Counted from the stretch's first letter, positions 1 to 12,070 are shown. The stretch: DNA of 64,000 bases from Schoenobius gigantellus (GCA_963935595.1 OZ012549.1:22493318-22557317); one strand, 5' to 3'. Notes: generated by a model not told the origin, from the letters alone. Translations and numbers: made by a program.

Positions 1-220
1 ACAACACATTACGATAAAATCTAATTATAATCATATAATAGAGAAAATGTATACTGTTAGGTAAATATGAAACTCCTACTAATCATCAGTTCTGAAAATT
101 AGGAAATCAGTTTGATTTGCTCTAGTTGAAGTCATCTTATTTTGAAAACTAATCGTGATCATGTAATTATAAAAGTCATTAACGTCAGGGTATTGTGGGC
201 AGTAAACGTATCATGTATAG

Positions 221-835
221 TGAATCCTGAGATTTCGTCATCTACTTTTGACGCTGACTGTTACAGTTCATTTTTAAAACGGCATTAACTTGAAAAAAAT
301 ATATAATATAAAAAGTATTTGTTTTATTTCCCTGCATTCTTTTGAGAAAAGCACAATATATGCCTCGGCGGAAATAGCAATTGCCTGTCTCGTATTAGTG
401 AAGTCCTCGTCTGCGGCTCGGCCTTCAAACTCATACTCGACCTGCTATTGCCTATTTCACGGCCTTTGCAATAATGTACTATTATTTCGTTTCTTGAATA
501 AAATTTATTCTTTATTTTAAGAACAACTTTAAAAGTTGATAAATTTTCATGTTCAAATGTGGTCCCCAATAAAATTGAAAATTGAGTCAAGTTTGTATTT
601 TATACTGTCTGTGGGGTGCTAGGTGCTACACATCCCGCTCGACCATATACGCAACTTTTTAGGCGCGCCCAATTAAGGGTCAATGCTGTTATATGGCCTG
701 ATAAGACTTTTCAGTTAAAAAGGGGAGAAAGTACTGTGAAAAAACTAATTACAGCATCGTCGTAGTGTCAAAAAAGTAGCATCAAAGTGCCTATTGAATC
801 CTGAGATTTCGTCATCTACTTTGACGCTGACTGTA
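221..835. repeat. Direct repeat pair (~41 bp) bracketing a foldback-type repeat
   Basis: Near-identical segments starting 'tgaatcctgagatttcgtca' lie at about 221-263 and 795-835; they differ mainly by a one- to two-base indel. Between them, at about 345-500, is a degenerate copy of the foldback repeat found at 20350-20475 and 26410-26544 (shared 'cctcggcgg' start and 'aatgtactatt' end). The pair could be a duplication made with an insertion or an older local duplication. Short reading frames here look fortuitous. Confidence 0.55.
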
Positions 836-2139
836 CATTTCAACATAGTATAAATTGTCCATATAGTGTAGATAGCTTTTTAGTCTTAGCAATCACATTA
901 AAATATGCCAAAAATACTGTTTTGGAGAAAATGTTCATTTATTTGTCGTTTTTCCAAGTCATAAAATTTTCATATACCTACTTTTATGTATTTTTCTTTC
1001 GACTTCGCTGGAAGCAGGTTTTCCATTTCCAATTTGGCTTTCGATCTTAAATCTGGTCGAGTACAATCAATCTCCATTACACTCTCCGAACCGTCGGAAC
1101 TCATTTTTTAATTAGTAAATTTATATATAATAGGTATGTAAATAACAAGTCAAGACGAATTATCAACTTTGCCGCCAATTTTCTATTTATGAACTGTGCC
1201 GAAAGACAAACGCATTTATGGCTATAGACACAGATTAGATAATAGTTACTACGTAACAGATACATCACTCCCATAGAAACGCTCGAATCGCTGTAATAAT
1301 AATAGCCAAAACCGACAGACAAAAGTCGCTACAAGAAGAAAAGGTCTCTATGAACGCGCGCCGAAAGTCGAGATTCCCGCGTACACCGCGTGATTGCGTC
1401 ATCGAGCGAAAACTTAAGGGTTGTACAAAGAACATAAACAAAATGGCCAAAGTGAAACTTTAATGTTATTATTTTATTTATATACGTAGGATTTTAATGA
1501 AATAAAGTGATTGCGAGGAAAGGCCGACTTAAATGTGCTTTAATTTTATAAAATAATAGTACCTACTTTATTTGCAAGAATATTTTAAAATACATTATTC
1601 CTCATAATCATAGTTTTAAATTGGCAGTGCGCAAATATTTAAAAATTTAAAATAGTACATGTCAAAAAATAAGAGAATAGGATATTATTTTATCGTCATT
1701 AATACATTTAAAAATTATAAAAAAAAATACAAATTATTAAAAAAATCACCAATCCCGCACGAGACGAATTTTTTTTTCATTGATTTTATTCATTTGTCAA
1801 ATTACAAATGATGAAAAAAAATACGAATTATTATGAAAAATACATGATCGATGTTTTTTTTCATGTTTGAACTCACGTTTATTCAGATTTAAAAATTAAA
1901 ATTTTTGAAAAATAAAATTTTCAGAGAAATATTCGAGTTAGGTATAAAAATCCCGTTTGTAGTTCTGAAAAGAAAATTATAAATAAAAAAAATAATTGAT
2001 AAAAAACAAAACGAAATTAAAAATCAAATTATTATAATAAACAAAAAAGCAATAAAATAAACACAAAAAGAAACAAAATAATAAAAAACTATTTTATGAA
2101 AAAAAACAAGTTACAAGATTTAATAATAATAATAAAAGT
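836..2139. other. AT-rich non-coding stretch
   Basis: I see no gene. The segment from about 1937 to 2110 is an A-rich repeat similar to 60055-60220 (shared 'ttctgaaa..gaaaattataaataaaaaa' pattern), so it is probably an old dispersed repeat. A slightly GC-richer patch near 1350-1450 has no recognisable coding signal. Confidence 0.5.
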
Positions 2140-2240
2140 CTCGCGTGCGGCGCGGCGGGTGGCGGCGGCCCTCTGTCGGTCGGCGCGCCGGCGCGCTACT
2201 TAGCGGTAGGTATTTATAACGCTGCATTGCGCGAGTGACG
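2140..2240. other. Short GC/CpG-rich island
   Basis: About 75 bases of almost pure G+C with many CpG (tcggtcggcgcgccggcgcg core) sit in very AT-rich DNA. The patch has no open frame I can assign. It may be the end of a CpG-rich mobile element like those at 62.1-63.2 kb, or an unidentified regulatory island. Confidence 0.4.
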
Positions 2241-2417
2241 GGGGCCTGCTATAGAGCCACGTGAACGCAATTTGTACTAAGCAAAGAGTCTTACCTACTT
2301 TGGTATGCCAAGATTTATAAAAGAGATTACATCAAAGAGTACTTAATAACTCCAGCACGCCGTTTCATACAACATTGTTGGAGCGTTGTCATGTTCCAAA
2401 TTCAAAAAACGCTCCAG

Positions 2418-2443
2418 CAATGAATGAATGAATGAATGAATGA
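2418..2443. repeat. (AATG)n microsatellite
   Basis: Six perfect tandem tetranucleotides, read directly. Confidence 0.9.
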
Positions 2444-2471
2444 ATTTTACTCAAAAAGTAAAATTTAAAAT

Positions 2472-2838
2472 TTAAAAAAACCCCCGACTCAAAAAATCAC
2501 TCTAAAAAGTATAAAAATAATATTTTTTAGCTCCCTTTTATAACTTGATTAAAAGTACCTATTTATATTTTTAAGATGAGAATCGCCGCGACGGGGACCG
2601 CTATATATTACGAAGAAGTAAAATTAATCAATCATCTATCAATTACTACGTTTAATGAACGGTTTCAAATTATTTCTTTATTTGTATTTTGGGTATATTA
2701 AACTTGATTGAGTTGTGTGTGAGAGTGAACTTGAAAAATATAAATAGGTACTTTTAATCAAGTTATAAAAGGGAGCTAAAAATATTATTTTCATACTTTT
2801 TAGAGTGATTTTTTGCGTCGGGGGTTTTTTAAAATTTT
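2472..2838. repeat. Long inverted repeat with ~95-bp arms
   Basis: The left arm (about 2478-2572, starting 'aacccccgactcaaaaaatc') is matched almost perfectly by the reverse complement of about 2742-2835. A loop of about 165 bp includes 'gaatcgccgcgacggggacc'. The outer 'ccccgacgcaaaaa' end recurs at 3303-3322. It is most simply a foldback or nonautonomous DNA element of a family common in Lepidoptera. Confidence 0.75.
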
Positions 2839-2909
2839 TAATTTTTATTTTTATTTTATTCTTTTAAAATTTCTAATTATTTCTAATATATACCAATTGA
2901 TCCAAAACG

Positions 2910-3262
2910 CAGCTAATAAAAAATAGCTACCTCGTCTTGGCAAAGTGCTCGTAGCTCTTGAACTGCTAATCCGATTTTCATAAAACATACCTAAGAACCA
3001 CCGCTATGAACATGGCTTTCGATTAAAAGAAACTGTACTCAAATCGGTTCATTAACTCAGGAGCTACGGTGCCACAGACAGAACAGCAGCTAATAAAAAA
3101 TAGCTACCTCGTCTTGGCAAAGTGCTTGTAGCTCTTGAACTGCTAATCTGATTTTCATAAAACATACCTAAAAACCACCGCGATGAACAAGGCTTTCGAT
3201 TAAAAAAAACCTCACTCAAATTGGTTAATTAATTCAGGAGCTATGGTGTCACAGACAGACAC
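2910..3262. repeat. Tandem duplication, 177-bp unit x 2
   Basis: The unit starting 'cagctaataaaaaatagcta' occurs at 2910 and again at 3087 with a few substitutions. The second copy runs into an 'acagacagacac' stretch and the terminal 'tgcgtcgggggtt' motif at 3308-3320, shared with the inverted repeat just upstream. The block appears to be one composite repeat. Confidence 0.85.
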
Positions 3263-3479
3263 ACACACTCAGACAGACAGGTCAAACTTATAACACCCCT
3301 CTTTTTGCGTCGGGGGTTAAAAAATGCATGTAGTAATGTCATTATTTTGACAACCTTGTTTGAGCAAAGTCGACCTTGCCGTTCACTTTTCATAATTGTC
3401 ATTTTAATTAAATTTCTAGTTTATTAATATATTTTTTATTTAAATTACTTGCTGGTTTTATTTAGGTTAGGTACTTGCA

Positions 3480-3790
3480 TTTTTGAGTAAAGCACGAAAC
3501 AGGCTTTGGCCCACAATGACTGCTTCGCTGGTCACGCTGTGATTGCCTCGAGCTAGCCTAGCTACGCTCTAGGCCTTTCAGCTTGGCCATCATTGCAGCC
3601 CTTGCTGACCTCGCTGTGTCGGCCTGGAGCTGCGCTGTCGGCCATCATTAGCGCGACCAGCAAATTAGTCATTATAGACCGCGGCAGTAATGTACTATTG
3701 ATTTCCTTTGTCCGTAAATTCGATGCTTCGCGTGTTCTTTTTTCGAAAATAATGCCAGTATTTCCATGCATTTTGGAGAAAATGTAAATA
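3480..3790. repeat. Diverged copy of the 'gcctcg...aatgtactatt' foldback family
   Basis: A GC-richer block with internal complementarity (for example 'ggccatcattgcagccc' against 'ggccatcattagcgcgacc'-type segments) ends in 'cggcagtaatgtactattg', the end also seen at 480, 20470 and 26540. Open frames on both strands here are by-products of the palindrome. No coding function is supported. Confidence 0.5.
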
Positions 3791-3799
3791 CTAGTTATC

Positions 3800-4811
3800 T
3801 GCGACATATTTTTAACAGACTACAATCATCATGGTCACTACGTACATTATCGCGGTACTTAGAGCATTCAGTCTTGGGTTTTCTGCCCTTGTAACACTTG
3901 TTTATGAAGCTACCTAGAAGAGCAGTGCCATAATCTCTTATTTTAAAAAGTTATAAGCCTGGAAACTTACTTTGGGGTGTATGACACCCCACGCGCCTAA
4001 TAGGCTAGATGACTAAAAATTTTTTTTTGCTCAGTCGTATAATAAACAGAAAGAAAAAATCGGTTTTCGAATGACTTTAACAACCAAGATATAAGGTATT
4101 AAAGATTTTTTCCATCTCTTTCTAGCAAAACGGCAATTTACAAGGAGTTTATATGGCCGTACTCAACAATGACGTCACAGTTGATGTCGGATCTCTCTGT
4201 CTAATCGCCTTCAAATTAACAACTTAAAATGCTTGCATCTAATGTATTTCTAAGCCGATTTTAATTCTAATTTCACAAGACTGCATCTTTTTCCACGGTA
4301 TTTTAATATTTAATGACGAGACGTAAAAATTAGAATTCAGTCATCATCCCAATTAAGAGTTAAGAAAGTTACACCTACAAATCATCATAATCTCCGCAAA
4401 TAAAATTTGCGTGTTCTATAAAGATATAGTTATACTGACTTTTGACTGACTATTTTGAACAACAATATTTCGTTTTCTACCTTTTTTTGAGCACAGTCAC
4501 AAGATATTTTTGAGAAAACATTTAGGTAAATGATGAGAAATCCTCTTATGAGTTTCTATTGGAAGGTGTTGTCTATGTCTATTCTGAAGACTATCATTTA
4601 TTACATTAAGGCCTACATTATGAGTGAAGTCTCGGCTTTCATGCGTGATTAATCATCTGTGTTATCTTATTTTTAGATTATATGGCAGCTATAATTAAGT
4701 ACATATACCATAAAAAAAGTTATAGGCCAACGTTTGCTGTTACGTGAAACATCGTTAGTGGCACTCAGTTTATCTACATACGACATCGACTCCGGCTTCA
4801 GTTTTATTATA
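3800..4811. other. Non-coding stretch, nothing recognised
   Basis: AT-rich sequence without an open frame, splice-bounded exon or repeat that I can name. Confidence 0.5.
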
Positions 4812-4945
4812 ATACTAGCTTTCCGCTCGCGGCTTCGCCTGCGTTATTATTGTTTTCCCGTGGGAATTTTATATTTACCCGTAGGAAAAATAATTTTGTA
4901 ACCTATTTAACCCCGGATAATGAATTTCATAGAAATTGAAGCAGA
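4812..4945 (+). repeat. Lepidopteran interspersed repeat, 'ctttccgctcgcggcttcg' family
   Basis: Starts 'actagctttccgctcgcgg' followed by 'ttttcccgtgggaatttta'. Other copies lie at 28262-28470 (+), about 30811-31138 (-) and 59277-59612 (-). I recognise this as a high-copy lepidopteran repeat. Whether it is a Helitron, SINE or LINE derivative cannot be settled here. Confidence 0.7.
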
Positions 4946-4953
4946 TTGTAAAT

Positions 4954-5446
4954 ATTAAGGGACGCTTCACGACATGGTATTAGAATGATTTCATCATCAT
5001 CATCATCACAGCTCATATACGTCCCCACCGAGGGGCTCGAGCCTACCCTATGTTAGGGTGATTAAGCCTTAGTCAACCACGCTGGCCCAGTGCGGATTGG
5101 TCGACTTCACATACACCATTGAATTTCTTCGCAGATGTATGCAGGTTTCCTCACGATGTTTTTCTTCATCGCAGGAGCGTCAGACAAATGTACATATGAA
5201 ATTCGAAAACAAAAACACAGTAGAATGATTTAAATGTAAATAAAAAAAATAACTCACTAAATTTTTTTTTTTTTTATAAATACAAAAAATGCTGCACTAT
5301 TTGAGAGCAGCATTTTTAGAGATTTTTTATTTTTTTTAAATTTATTTTTTTTTTTTATATCATTTTTTTATTTTTTTATATAATATTGGATGTGTCCTGA
5401 AGCGTCCCTAAAATTTTCCAGGGTGATAAAAAAATAACCGTGTATA
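4954..5446. mobile_element. MITE (family shared with 27636 and 33135), copy with nested insertion
   Basis: Shares 'gggacgcttcacgacatgg' at the left, an internal 'aatgctgcac' segment and the terminal 'aataaccgtgtata' with the copies at 27636-27914 and 33135-33404. The left terminal inverted repeat is missing its outer part. The element is interrupted at 4992-5220 by a retroposon tail. Confidence 0.75.
4992..5220 (-). mobile_element. LINE or SINE 3' tail inserted into MITE, 11-bp TSD
   Basis: The 11-base sequence 'tagaatgattt' flanks the insertion at 4981-4991 and 5221-5231; uninterrupted sister copies of the MITE have it once. On the minus strand the insert ends in (ATG)n and contains the reverse of 'caggtttcctcacgatgttt', a tail I know from lepidopteran non-LTR elements. 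It is therefore a 5'-truncated, target-primed insertion. Confidence 0.85.
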
Positions 5447-6454
5447 TATGTGCACCTGTATCTGCCATCGTCACCAGCGCAACACTGAACTTGCTGCTGC
5501 GCTGCATCTTACTCCTGGCACCCTCACCTCCAGCTTTTGCAACGACAGGACTCACATGGCAACGGTTATATAAAAAATTCTGTTTTTAAGAACTTCTCGG
5601 GTATGACATACCAGCGCTGGGTAAATAACTTATCTTTTTAAATATCCGGCAGTCTGGGCGTAGATTTATATAAGTATAATTTTTTATAGACATAAATCAA
5701 TAAAATTCAATTTTTTTTACCGCAATGGCACGGCGTTGGCAACGGCAACGCATGGCTGTCGGCGAACTAAAATTGTATAAAGCTATATGTCACAGCTTTC
5801 CATTTGCCGACGCCTATATATAATCATATTTGTCAAATAGTGCTTTTCATATAGGGTCAACTTTCATCCATGATCTTATTTATGAGTTTTACCATATTTT
5901 TTTCTTTCGTGAGTTCTATGCTCCAAATAGGTTTAGGGAGCCAGAGTCAAACATTAAGAACTCGAAAAGAATCAAAGCTTAATTTTGAACAACATAGAAT
6001 ATTCAAAGTTTATTGTCTAAAAAATATTCCAATCTCACCTTCATATAAATTTATCAATCATGTTGTATTATTTAATTAATTAATTACTCGTATTAAGTAG
6101 AGTGTTAGTTTAACTTGCGCCACAGAAAAGATAATAAGTACCTACAACGTACAGAAGTTGAAGAATTAACATCTGAATATGTTTGTAAAATATATAAATA
6201 TTGTAACAGTTTAGTTCGGAAATACGGTCATAAAGTAAATATTAAATAAAAAATATTTAAATCTGTACTCTACATTGTCTTATGTTCTCTTATTTTAATA
6301 AAATATAACATTTATTCAATTCAATTCAATTCAATTGTTTATTGCACTTCCATAAACAAGTTGTTACATTTGATAGATCTTTTATAGAAATAAATAAATA
6401 AAAATAAATATATATTTTTTGTTTTTAATGACTAGTTGGCCCGGCAGACCAAAA
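5447..6454. other. Non-coding stretch with (CAATT)n microsatellite
   Basis: No gene is seen. A (CAATT)n run lies at about 6314-6336, followed by AT-rich sequence that leads into the LINE remnant. An open frame of 69 codons at 5870 has no recognisable similarity and is probably chance. Confidence 0.5.
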
Positions 6455-8909
6455 ACTAAAAGGACCTACTAGAATCACAGCTAAGCTCTACCTGCATTGA
6501 TCTGCTTTTCACAAACTTTAACTTAAAAGGTATGAAAGCAACAGTGATGGATTATGGGTTCTCTGACCATAAAGGTCTGTTATTCTCTGTACCCAGTCTA
6601 CCACAACAATTGATAACATTTTATAAAATCAGACGAATTTATAATGAATCAAATATTAATAAATTTAAAAATACTATTTCAAATATTAATTGGGAAAATA
6701 TAATAAATAAAAATAATAATATTAATGAATATTATAATAATTTTAGTGATGTCCTACATAAAATTCTAAATAAATCTATGCCATTAAAACTTATAAAAAA
6801 TAAAACCAAATTGAATTATTTAACACTAGGATTAAAAATTTCTTGTCGCTATAAGAGATTAAAAAAAAATTGTAACAAAATCCAAAAATGAAAATATAAG
6901 ACTATATTATAAAACCTACTGTAAAATACTTAAAACGTTTATTACTTTATCAAAGAAACTCACGAATAGTCGCCAATTTAAAAACTCAAAAAATAAAACT
7001 AAATCTATGTGGCACATAATAAACGCCGCCACAAATAAAAATAAAAGAAAATATAAAAATATACAGCTAAAAATAACGGATACAAATACAATTAATGAGC
7101 CTAAGCTAGTAGCAAACGCACTCAATACTTTCTTTGCTTCTATTGGTAACTCGCAGAAACATGTAGCTACAAATTCAATAGCACCTACTACCGAATCTAT
7201 TCAAAATACATTTTTCCTAAGTCCAGTCGATCCAAATGAAATAAAAAATATTATAAGTAACCTAAAAAATAAGACATCATTTGGAATTGATGAAATTCCT
7301 GCCTCTCTGATAAAAGCTTGTGCTAACCTGTTAACCATCCCGTATACTATGCTCATAAACCAATCATTCATAGAAGGCACTTTCCCTGACGCGCTTAAAA
7401 TATCTGTAATCAAATCTATTCATAAAAAAGGACAAACCATGGACATTACTAACTATAGGCCAATCGCACTATTACCGACTTCAGCAAAAGTTTTTGAAAC
7501 CGCAATGATAGACCGTTAATATTCCTTCTACGAAAAATTTAATATCTTGCACGAACACCAAAACGGCTTTAGAAAAATCCACTCTACAACTTTAGCGATT
7601 TACAAATACACCAAAAAAATTTTCGATGAAATAAACAATAGGAAGCTCCCTGTAGGCCTCTTGCTCGATATGAGGAAGGCCTATGACAGAGTTCACTATT
7701 ACATTCTACTACACAATTTGTATCAGACGGGAATCAGAGGCATAGCTCATCAGTGGTTCCAATCATACCTAAGTAACCGCTACCACCGCTACTAATACGT
7801 AGATGTAGAAAATGTCAATTTTGAAACAGGTAGGATCTCAAATATTAGATCCGAGCGAGTTCCAGTCACGGGCTCTATCCCACAAGGCAGCGTCTTGGGA
7901 TGTATCTTATTCCTTATTTATATAAATAATCTCCCAAATATTTTTGATGAGCATTGTGTTCTTTTTGCTGACGATGTTTCAGTTTTAATTACTTGCTCTG
8001 GTGTCAAATGAATTGGAAATAAAATTAAATACAATATTGGATAAAATAGTTAACTGGTTACAAACACATAATTTGGAGCTTAATTTGACCAAAACTAAAA
8101 TAATTCAATTTAGGCCATACCAAAAATCTGCTTTAAAAATATCATTCATACAAATATAACAACACGATAATAGAAACTACAAATTCTGCTACACTCCTAG
8201 GACTAGATTTAGACACTCATTTAAATTGGAAAATCATGTGCAAAAGGTATTAAATAAAATACAATAAGATATAAGATATAAAATAAAAGATATAAGACAA
8301 TATGGATCATTGTGTCTGCAATAAAGAATTTATTATTATTATTATAAAATGTCCTCATTTATTTTCGCTCTACAGCATCTAAAGAGAGTAATGGATTTTA
8401 AAACCGAACTCACGGCGTATTATGCATATGCATATTCGAGACTCTCCTACGGTGTTATTTTCTGGGGAAACTCAAGCGATGCGGACAAAATTTTTATTTT
8501 ACTAAAGAAATGTATAAGGATATTGACAAACATAGACCAGATGGAGTCATGTAGACCCTACTTTATCAAGCACCAGATCTTAACCCTTACATCAATATAT
8601 ATATTGGAATCCTGCAAATTCGTCAAAAACCACCCAGTTCTTTATTCACCAGACAAAAGAATTAGAAGAAACAATAGGTATCTTAATAAGCTCAAAATTC
8701 CCACGACCAATCTAAAATTAGTAGCGACTAGCGCCCAAAACATGTTGATTAAAATATACAATCATATTCCAAACTATATAAAAAGCTCAGAAACCCCTAA
8801 ACTACTCGTACGAGTATTTAACAAAACGCTAAAAATTTCCTATCTAATAAATGCTATTACAGTTTACAATATTTTTTTTAATGATAACTTGAGAAATATT
8901 TCAGCATAA
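6455..8909 (+). pseudogene. Jockey/CR1-type non-LTR retrotransposon, decayed and 5'-truncated
   Basis: The end of an apurinic-type endonuclease domain (about 6460-6600, with the 'SDHKG' motif) is followed by a linker. A reverse transcriptase runs over about 7100-8250, with 'NYRPIALLP', a 'DMRKAYDRV' catalytic block, 'QGSVLG' and the 'FADD' active site near 7965-7980. The C-terminal region (8349-8909) ends in a normal stop. In-frame stops at 7517-7519 and 7793-7795, several frameshifts after 7990 and the insertion at 8261 show that it is dead. The endonuclease N-terminus and any ORF1 are absent. Clade assignment (Jockey/CR1 group) is from motif style only. It sits between AT-rich DNA and the RLE-type LINE, with the same orientation. 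Confidence 0.85.
8261..8343 (+). mobile_element. 83-bp retroposon tail with 7-bp TSD inside the LINE
   Basis: The reading frame of the host LINE is interrupted here. 'ataaaat' lies on both sides (8254-8260 and 8344-8350), and deleting one copy plus the insert restores alignment to the usual protein. The insert ends in 'aataaagaattt' plus (ATT)n, the signature of a severely 5'-truncated LINE or SINE tail. Confidence 0.8.
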
Positions 8910-9077
8910 TTTACTATTATACCAATATAATAAAAAATAAATATAGTTATATCAAATTTAATCTAGTAAGCCAATTCTAATATCAATTAAATCAAAATTA
9001 AATATAGTCATATCAATACAAAATTATTTTTATCCAATTCCATAATAATTAAAAATTGTTGTAAGTATCAAAATTAC

Positions 9078-9112
9078 ACTAATAATAATAGTAATAATTA
9101 ATAATAATTGAT
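9078..9112. repeat. TAA-rich microsatellite, 5' flank of the RLE LINE
   Basis: An imperfect (TAA)n run precedes the LINE body. A second TAA run lies at 11761-11795 just beyond its 3' end, so both sides of the element are TAA repeats, as described for the silkworm Dong element. Confidence 0.8.
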
Positions 9113-9114
9113 TA

Positions 9115-11760
9115 TCTGTAGCAGAAAGTGTATGCGTGGGCTAACCGTATCCGTCGCTACAGAGAACGTGTCAATAGATATTGGCAAAATCGTCTCTTCA
9201 ATAGCGATCAAAGGAAGATATACCGAGATTGGGAGGGAACTGACCAGCGTGGAAGTGAAGGGCAGCGGCCGGATGCTGATACCATGAATGATTTCTGGCG
9301 CGGCATCTGGTCGGTGCCTGTTGAACATACGGAGGGAGATTGGACGCGTGCTGTCACGCGGGAGTGCGAACCAATCGAGCCGATGGAACCAATCCCCATA
9401 GTGCCTAATGACGTTAGTTGTGCAATACGTATGGCACAGAACTGGAAAAGTCCTGGACCAGACGGATTGCACAACTTTTGGATAAAATGGTTTAGAGGTT
9501 CTCACACCCTCTTGGCAGCACAGTTCCAAGAAGCCCTGGAGGTGGGTTCTCTCCCCAATCTTCTGACCACCGGTATGACCTTCCTGCTCCATAAGTCTGG
9601 TAGTACCATGGAAGCAAAAAACTATAGACCCATCACGTGCTTACCAACCATCTATAAGCTCCTTACATCCATTTTGAGGCAAAAAATTTATGCACACTTA
9701 GTTGTGAACAAAATTTTGGCCGACACTGAAAATGGGTGTAGGGTTGGGTCCCGTGGTACTCTCCTTAGTACCACTCCTCCTCATTGACATGACCATTAGC
9801 CAACAAGTCCGGCGGAGGAGTCCCTCTGCACTGCTTGGATTGACTACAAAAAGGCTTATGACTCGGTGCCTCATTCATGGCTGGAGAGGATTTTAGATCT
9901 GTATAAAATAAATGCAGGTCTAAAATCTTTTCTAAGCACGTGCATGAGGCAGTGGGCCACAATTCTTTGTCAACCAGGCGATGCATCAGGCCCCTCTGCG
10001 CCGCAGGACTTGATTAGGATTGAGCGGGGCATCTTCCACGGCGACAGTTTGAGCCCTTTGTGGTTTTTCCTGGCCCTGAACCCTCTCAGCACGTTGTTGA
10101 AGGAGTTAGGATTAGGCTATTGGTTCCGTAGAGGTGGTGAGATCATATCTCACCTACTTTATATGGATGACCTTAAGTTATTTGCACATAATCGTCAAGA
10201 TCTAATAGAACTGTTAAAAACAACAGAGGTTTTTAGCAGTGCTATCAAGATGGAGTTAGGTGTGGATAAATGTGCGGTCATGCATATACAGCGAGGGAAA
10301 GTTGTAAATTCTGAAAATTTACAACTTTCAGAGACAATTACGCTCAAATCCCTCTCCGAGATCGAGACCTACAAATATCTTGGTATGTCACAGTCATTGG
10401 GTATATCGGAAGTTGATATCAAGAAGTCTCCGAAGAAGCACTTTTATTGGCGTCTGACAAAAGTTCTTAAGAGCTTTTTGTCGGGAGGCAATAAAACGCG
10501 TGCCTTCAACGGATGGGTGATGCCTCTACTGATATACTCCTTTGGCATACTGAAATAGACTCAAACTGAGTTAGACGCTCTGGACAGGAAGGTTCGTCAA
10601 CTGCTAACATCTCATCGCATGCTTCATCCACGATCGTCTGTTATGAGACTATACATCCCGCGGAAACTGGGGGGTCGTGGCTTTCTAAACGCCAAGAACC
10701 TCCATAACCGCGAGGTGTATAGTCTCAGGGAGTATTTCCGTAACAGCGAGAATGGTGTGCATCGAGAGGTAGTAGCAGTTGATAAAGGCCTCACACCTCT
10801 CTCCATGGCGAAGGAGAACTGGCGCAAACCATCGGTGCTAAGCACTGATGACCGGAAGGACGTATGGAAGAGCAAGGAGCTGCACGGCCGGTTCTATCGT
10901 TCCCTTACTGGGCCTGATGTGGCCCAGCTGGCGTCAGTGAACTGGCTACGCTTTGGGGACCTATTTGGAGAAACCGAGGGGTTTGCCTGTGCAATTGCAG
11001 ACGAGGTTATCAAGACGAACAACTACAGAAAATACATAATGAAGGACGGAACCGTCGACATCTGTCGAGCATGCCACCGCCCTGAGGAGTCCCTCCGACA
11101 TGTAGTCTCTGGTTGTTCGCATCTTGCTAACAGTGAGTATTTGCACAGGCATAACCAAGTAGCCAGGATCATTCACCAGCAACTTGCTCTCCGATACGCC
11201 CTTGTTGAGACTGAGGTGCCGTATTATAAATACACACCAGCGCCAGTTCTTGAGAATGGTCGTGCCTTGCTCTACTGGGACCGCTCTATCATCACGGACA
11301 GGTTTATTGCAGCCAATAAGCCTGATATCGTGCTAATAGACCGGTCCCAACGTCGGGTAATGATAGTCGATGTCACCATCCCCCATGACGAGAACCTCGT
11401 GAAAGCTGAGAAGGACAAGCTCAGCAAGTACCTTGACTTGGCTCATGAGGTTACCGCCATGTGGGATGTGGATTCGACTGTCATTATCCCGATAGTGGTG
11501 TCTGTGAATGGTCTAACAGCGAAGAGTCTTAACCAACATCTTGAGAGACTCTCGCTAGGCAGATGGATCAAGGGCCTGATACAGAAGGTGGTAATCCTTG
11601 GCACGGCACGAATTGTCAGGAGGTTCCTTACCCTGCAGCCCTAACCACCGGTAGTTTGGGTACTGTCTCGCTGCCGATGGACCCGCTAAGTGTAGGTTTT
11701 TTTAAAATATTTATATCTTTTATATTTATGTTATAAAAAAAAATATATTTAAGAACTATT
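9115..11760 (+). pseudogene. RLE-type (R4/Dong-like) non-LTR retrotransposon, nearly full pol, inactivated
   Basis: A single large ORF is visible. The reverse transcriptase (about 9400-10560) has 'NYRPITCLP', 'DYKKAYDSVPHSW' and the active site 'YMDD' at about 10160-10172. The C-terminal part (10559-11644) carries a Cys-Cys-His-Cys knuckle ('CRACH...H...C', 11060-11130) and then a restriction-like endonuclease signature, 'KPD...VDVT...K' (11320-11430). That order is typical of the R2/R4/NeSL group, not of APE-type LINEs. Defects: two compensating frameshifts between about 9765 and 9830, and one TAG at 10556-10558 where a tryptophan codon (TGG) is expected. The N-terminal DNA-binding part is missing, so the copy is 5'-truncated. 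The 3' UTR runs to about 11760. Codon use is much more GC-rich than the surroundings. The R4/Dong label rests on the TAA target and is an inference. Confidence 0.85.
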
Positions 11761-11791
11761 TAAAATAAATGATAATAATAATAATTTAATA
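11761..11791. repeat. TAA-rich spacer between two LINE copies
   Basis: 'gataataataataattta' lies between the end of the first RLE LINE and the start of a truncated second one, so the first copy may have landed beside or inside the TAA repeat that also bounds the second. Confidence 0.7.
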
Positions 11792-12070
11792 CTAATGTTT
11801 CGGCGAATGGCTTGATAGCGAAGAGTCTCGACCGACATCTCGCTTGAGGAATGGATCAAGGGTCGGATACAGAAAGCAGTGATTCTCGACACGGCACGTA
11901 CTCGTATTGTCCGGAGATTCCTTTCTCTGCAGCCCTAACCACCGGCAGCTTGGGCCTTGCCTCGCTGTTGGCGACACACTAGGTTTAAGTATTTTATAGT
12001 ATTTTCTTTTATATATATATCATGTAAGAAACTTAAATTTAAGATTTTTTTGGAATAATAAGAATTAATA
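11792..12070 (+). pseudogene. Second, severely 5'-truncated copy of the RLE LINE
   Basis: From 'tttcggcgaatggcttgata' onward the sequence parallels 11503-11760 of the previous element: the last ~45 codons, the 'CTGCAGCCCTAACCACCGG' stop region and the 3' UTR. It carries point changes and small indels. It ends in an AT-rich, TAA-like stretch near 12050-12075. Two elements of one family in the same orientation at one TAA locus argue for target specificity. Confidence 0.85.

Noticed and set aside
1265..1450. Minus-strand frame of 61 codons beginning MAILFMFFVQP
   Set aside because: No signal-peptide gene context, no splice sites and no recognisable continuation; probably chance.
6916..7413. Minus-strand frames over the LINE
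   Set aside because: Antisense to the reverse transcriptase frame at 7007-7519.
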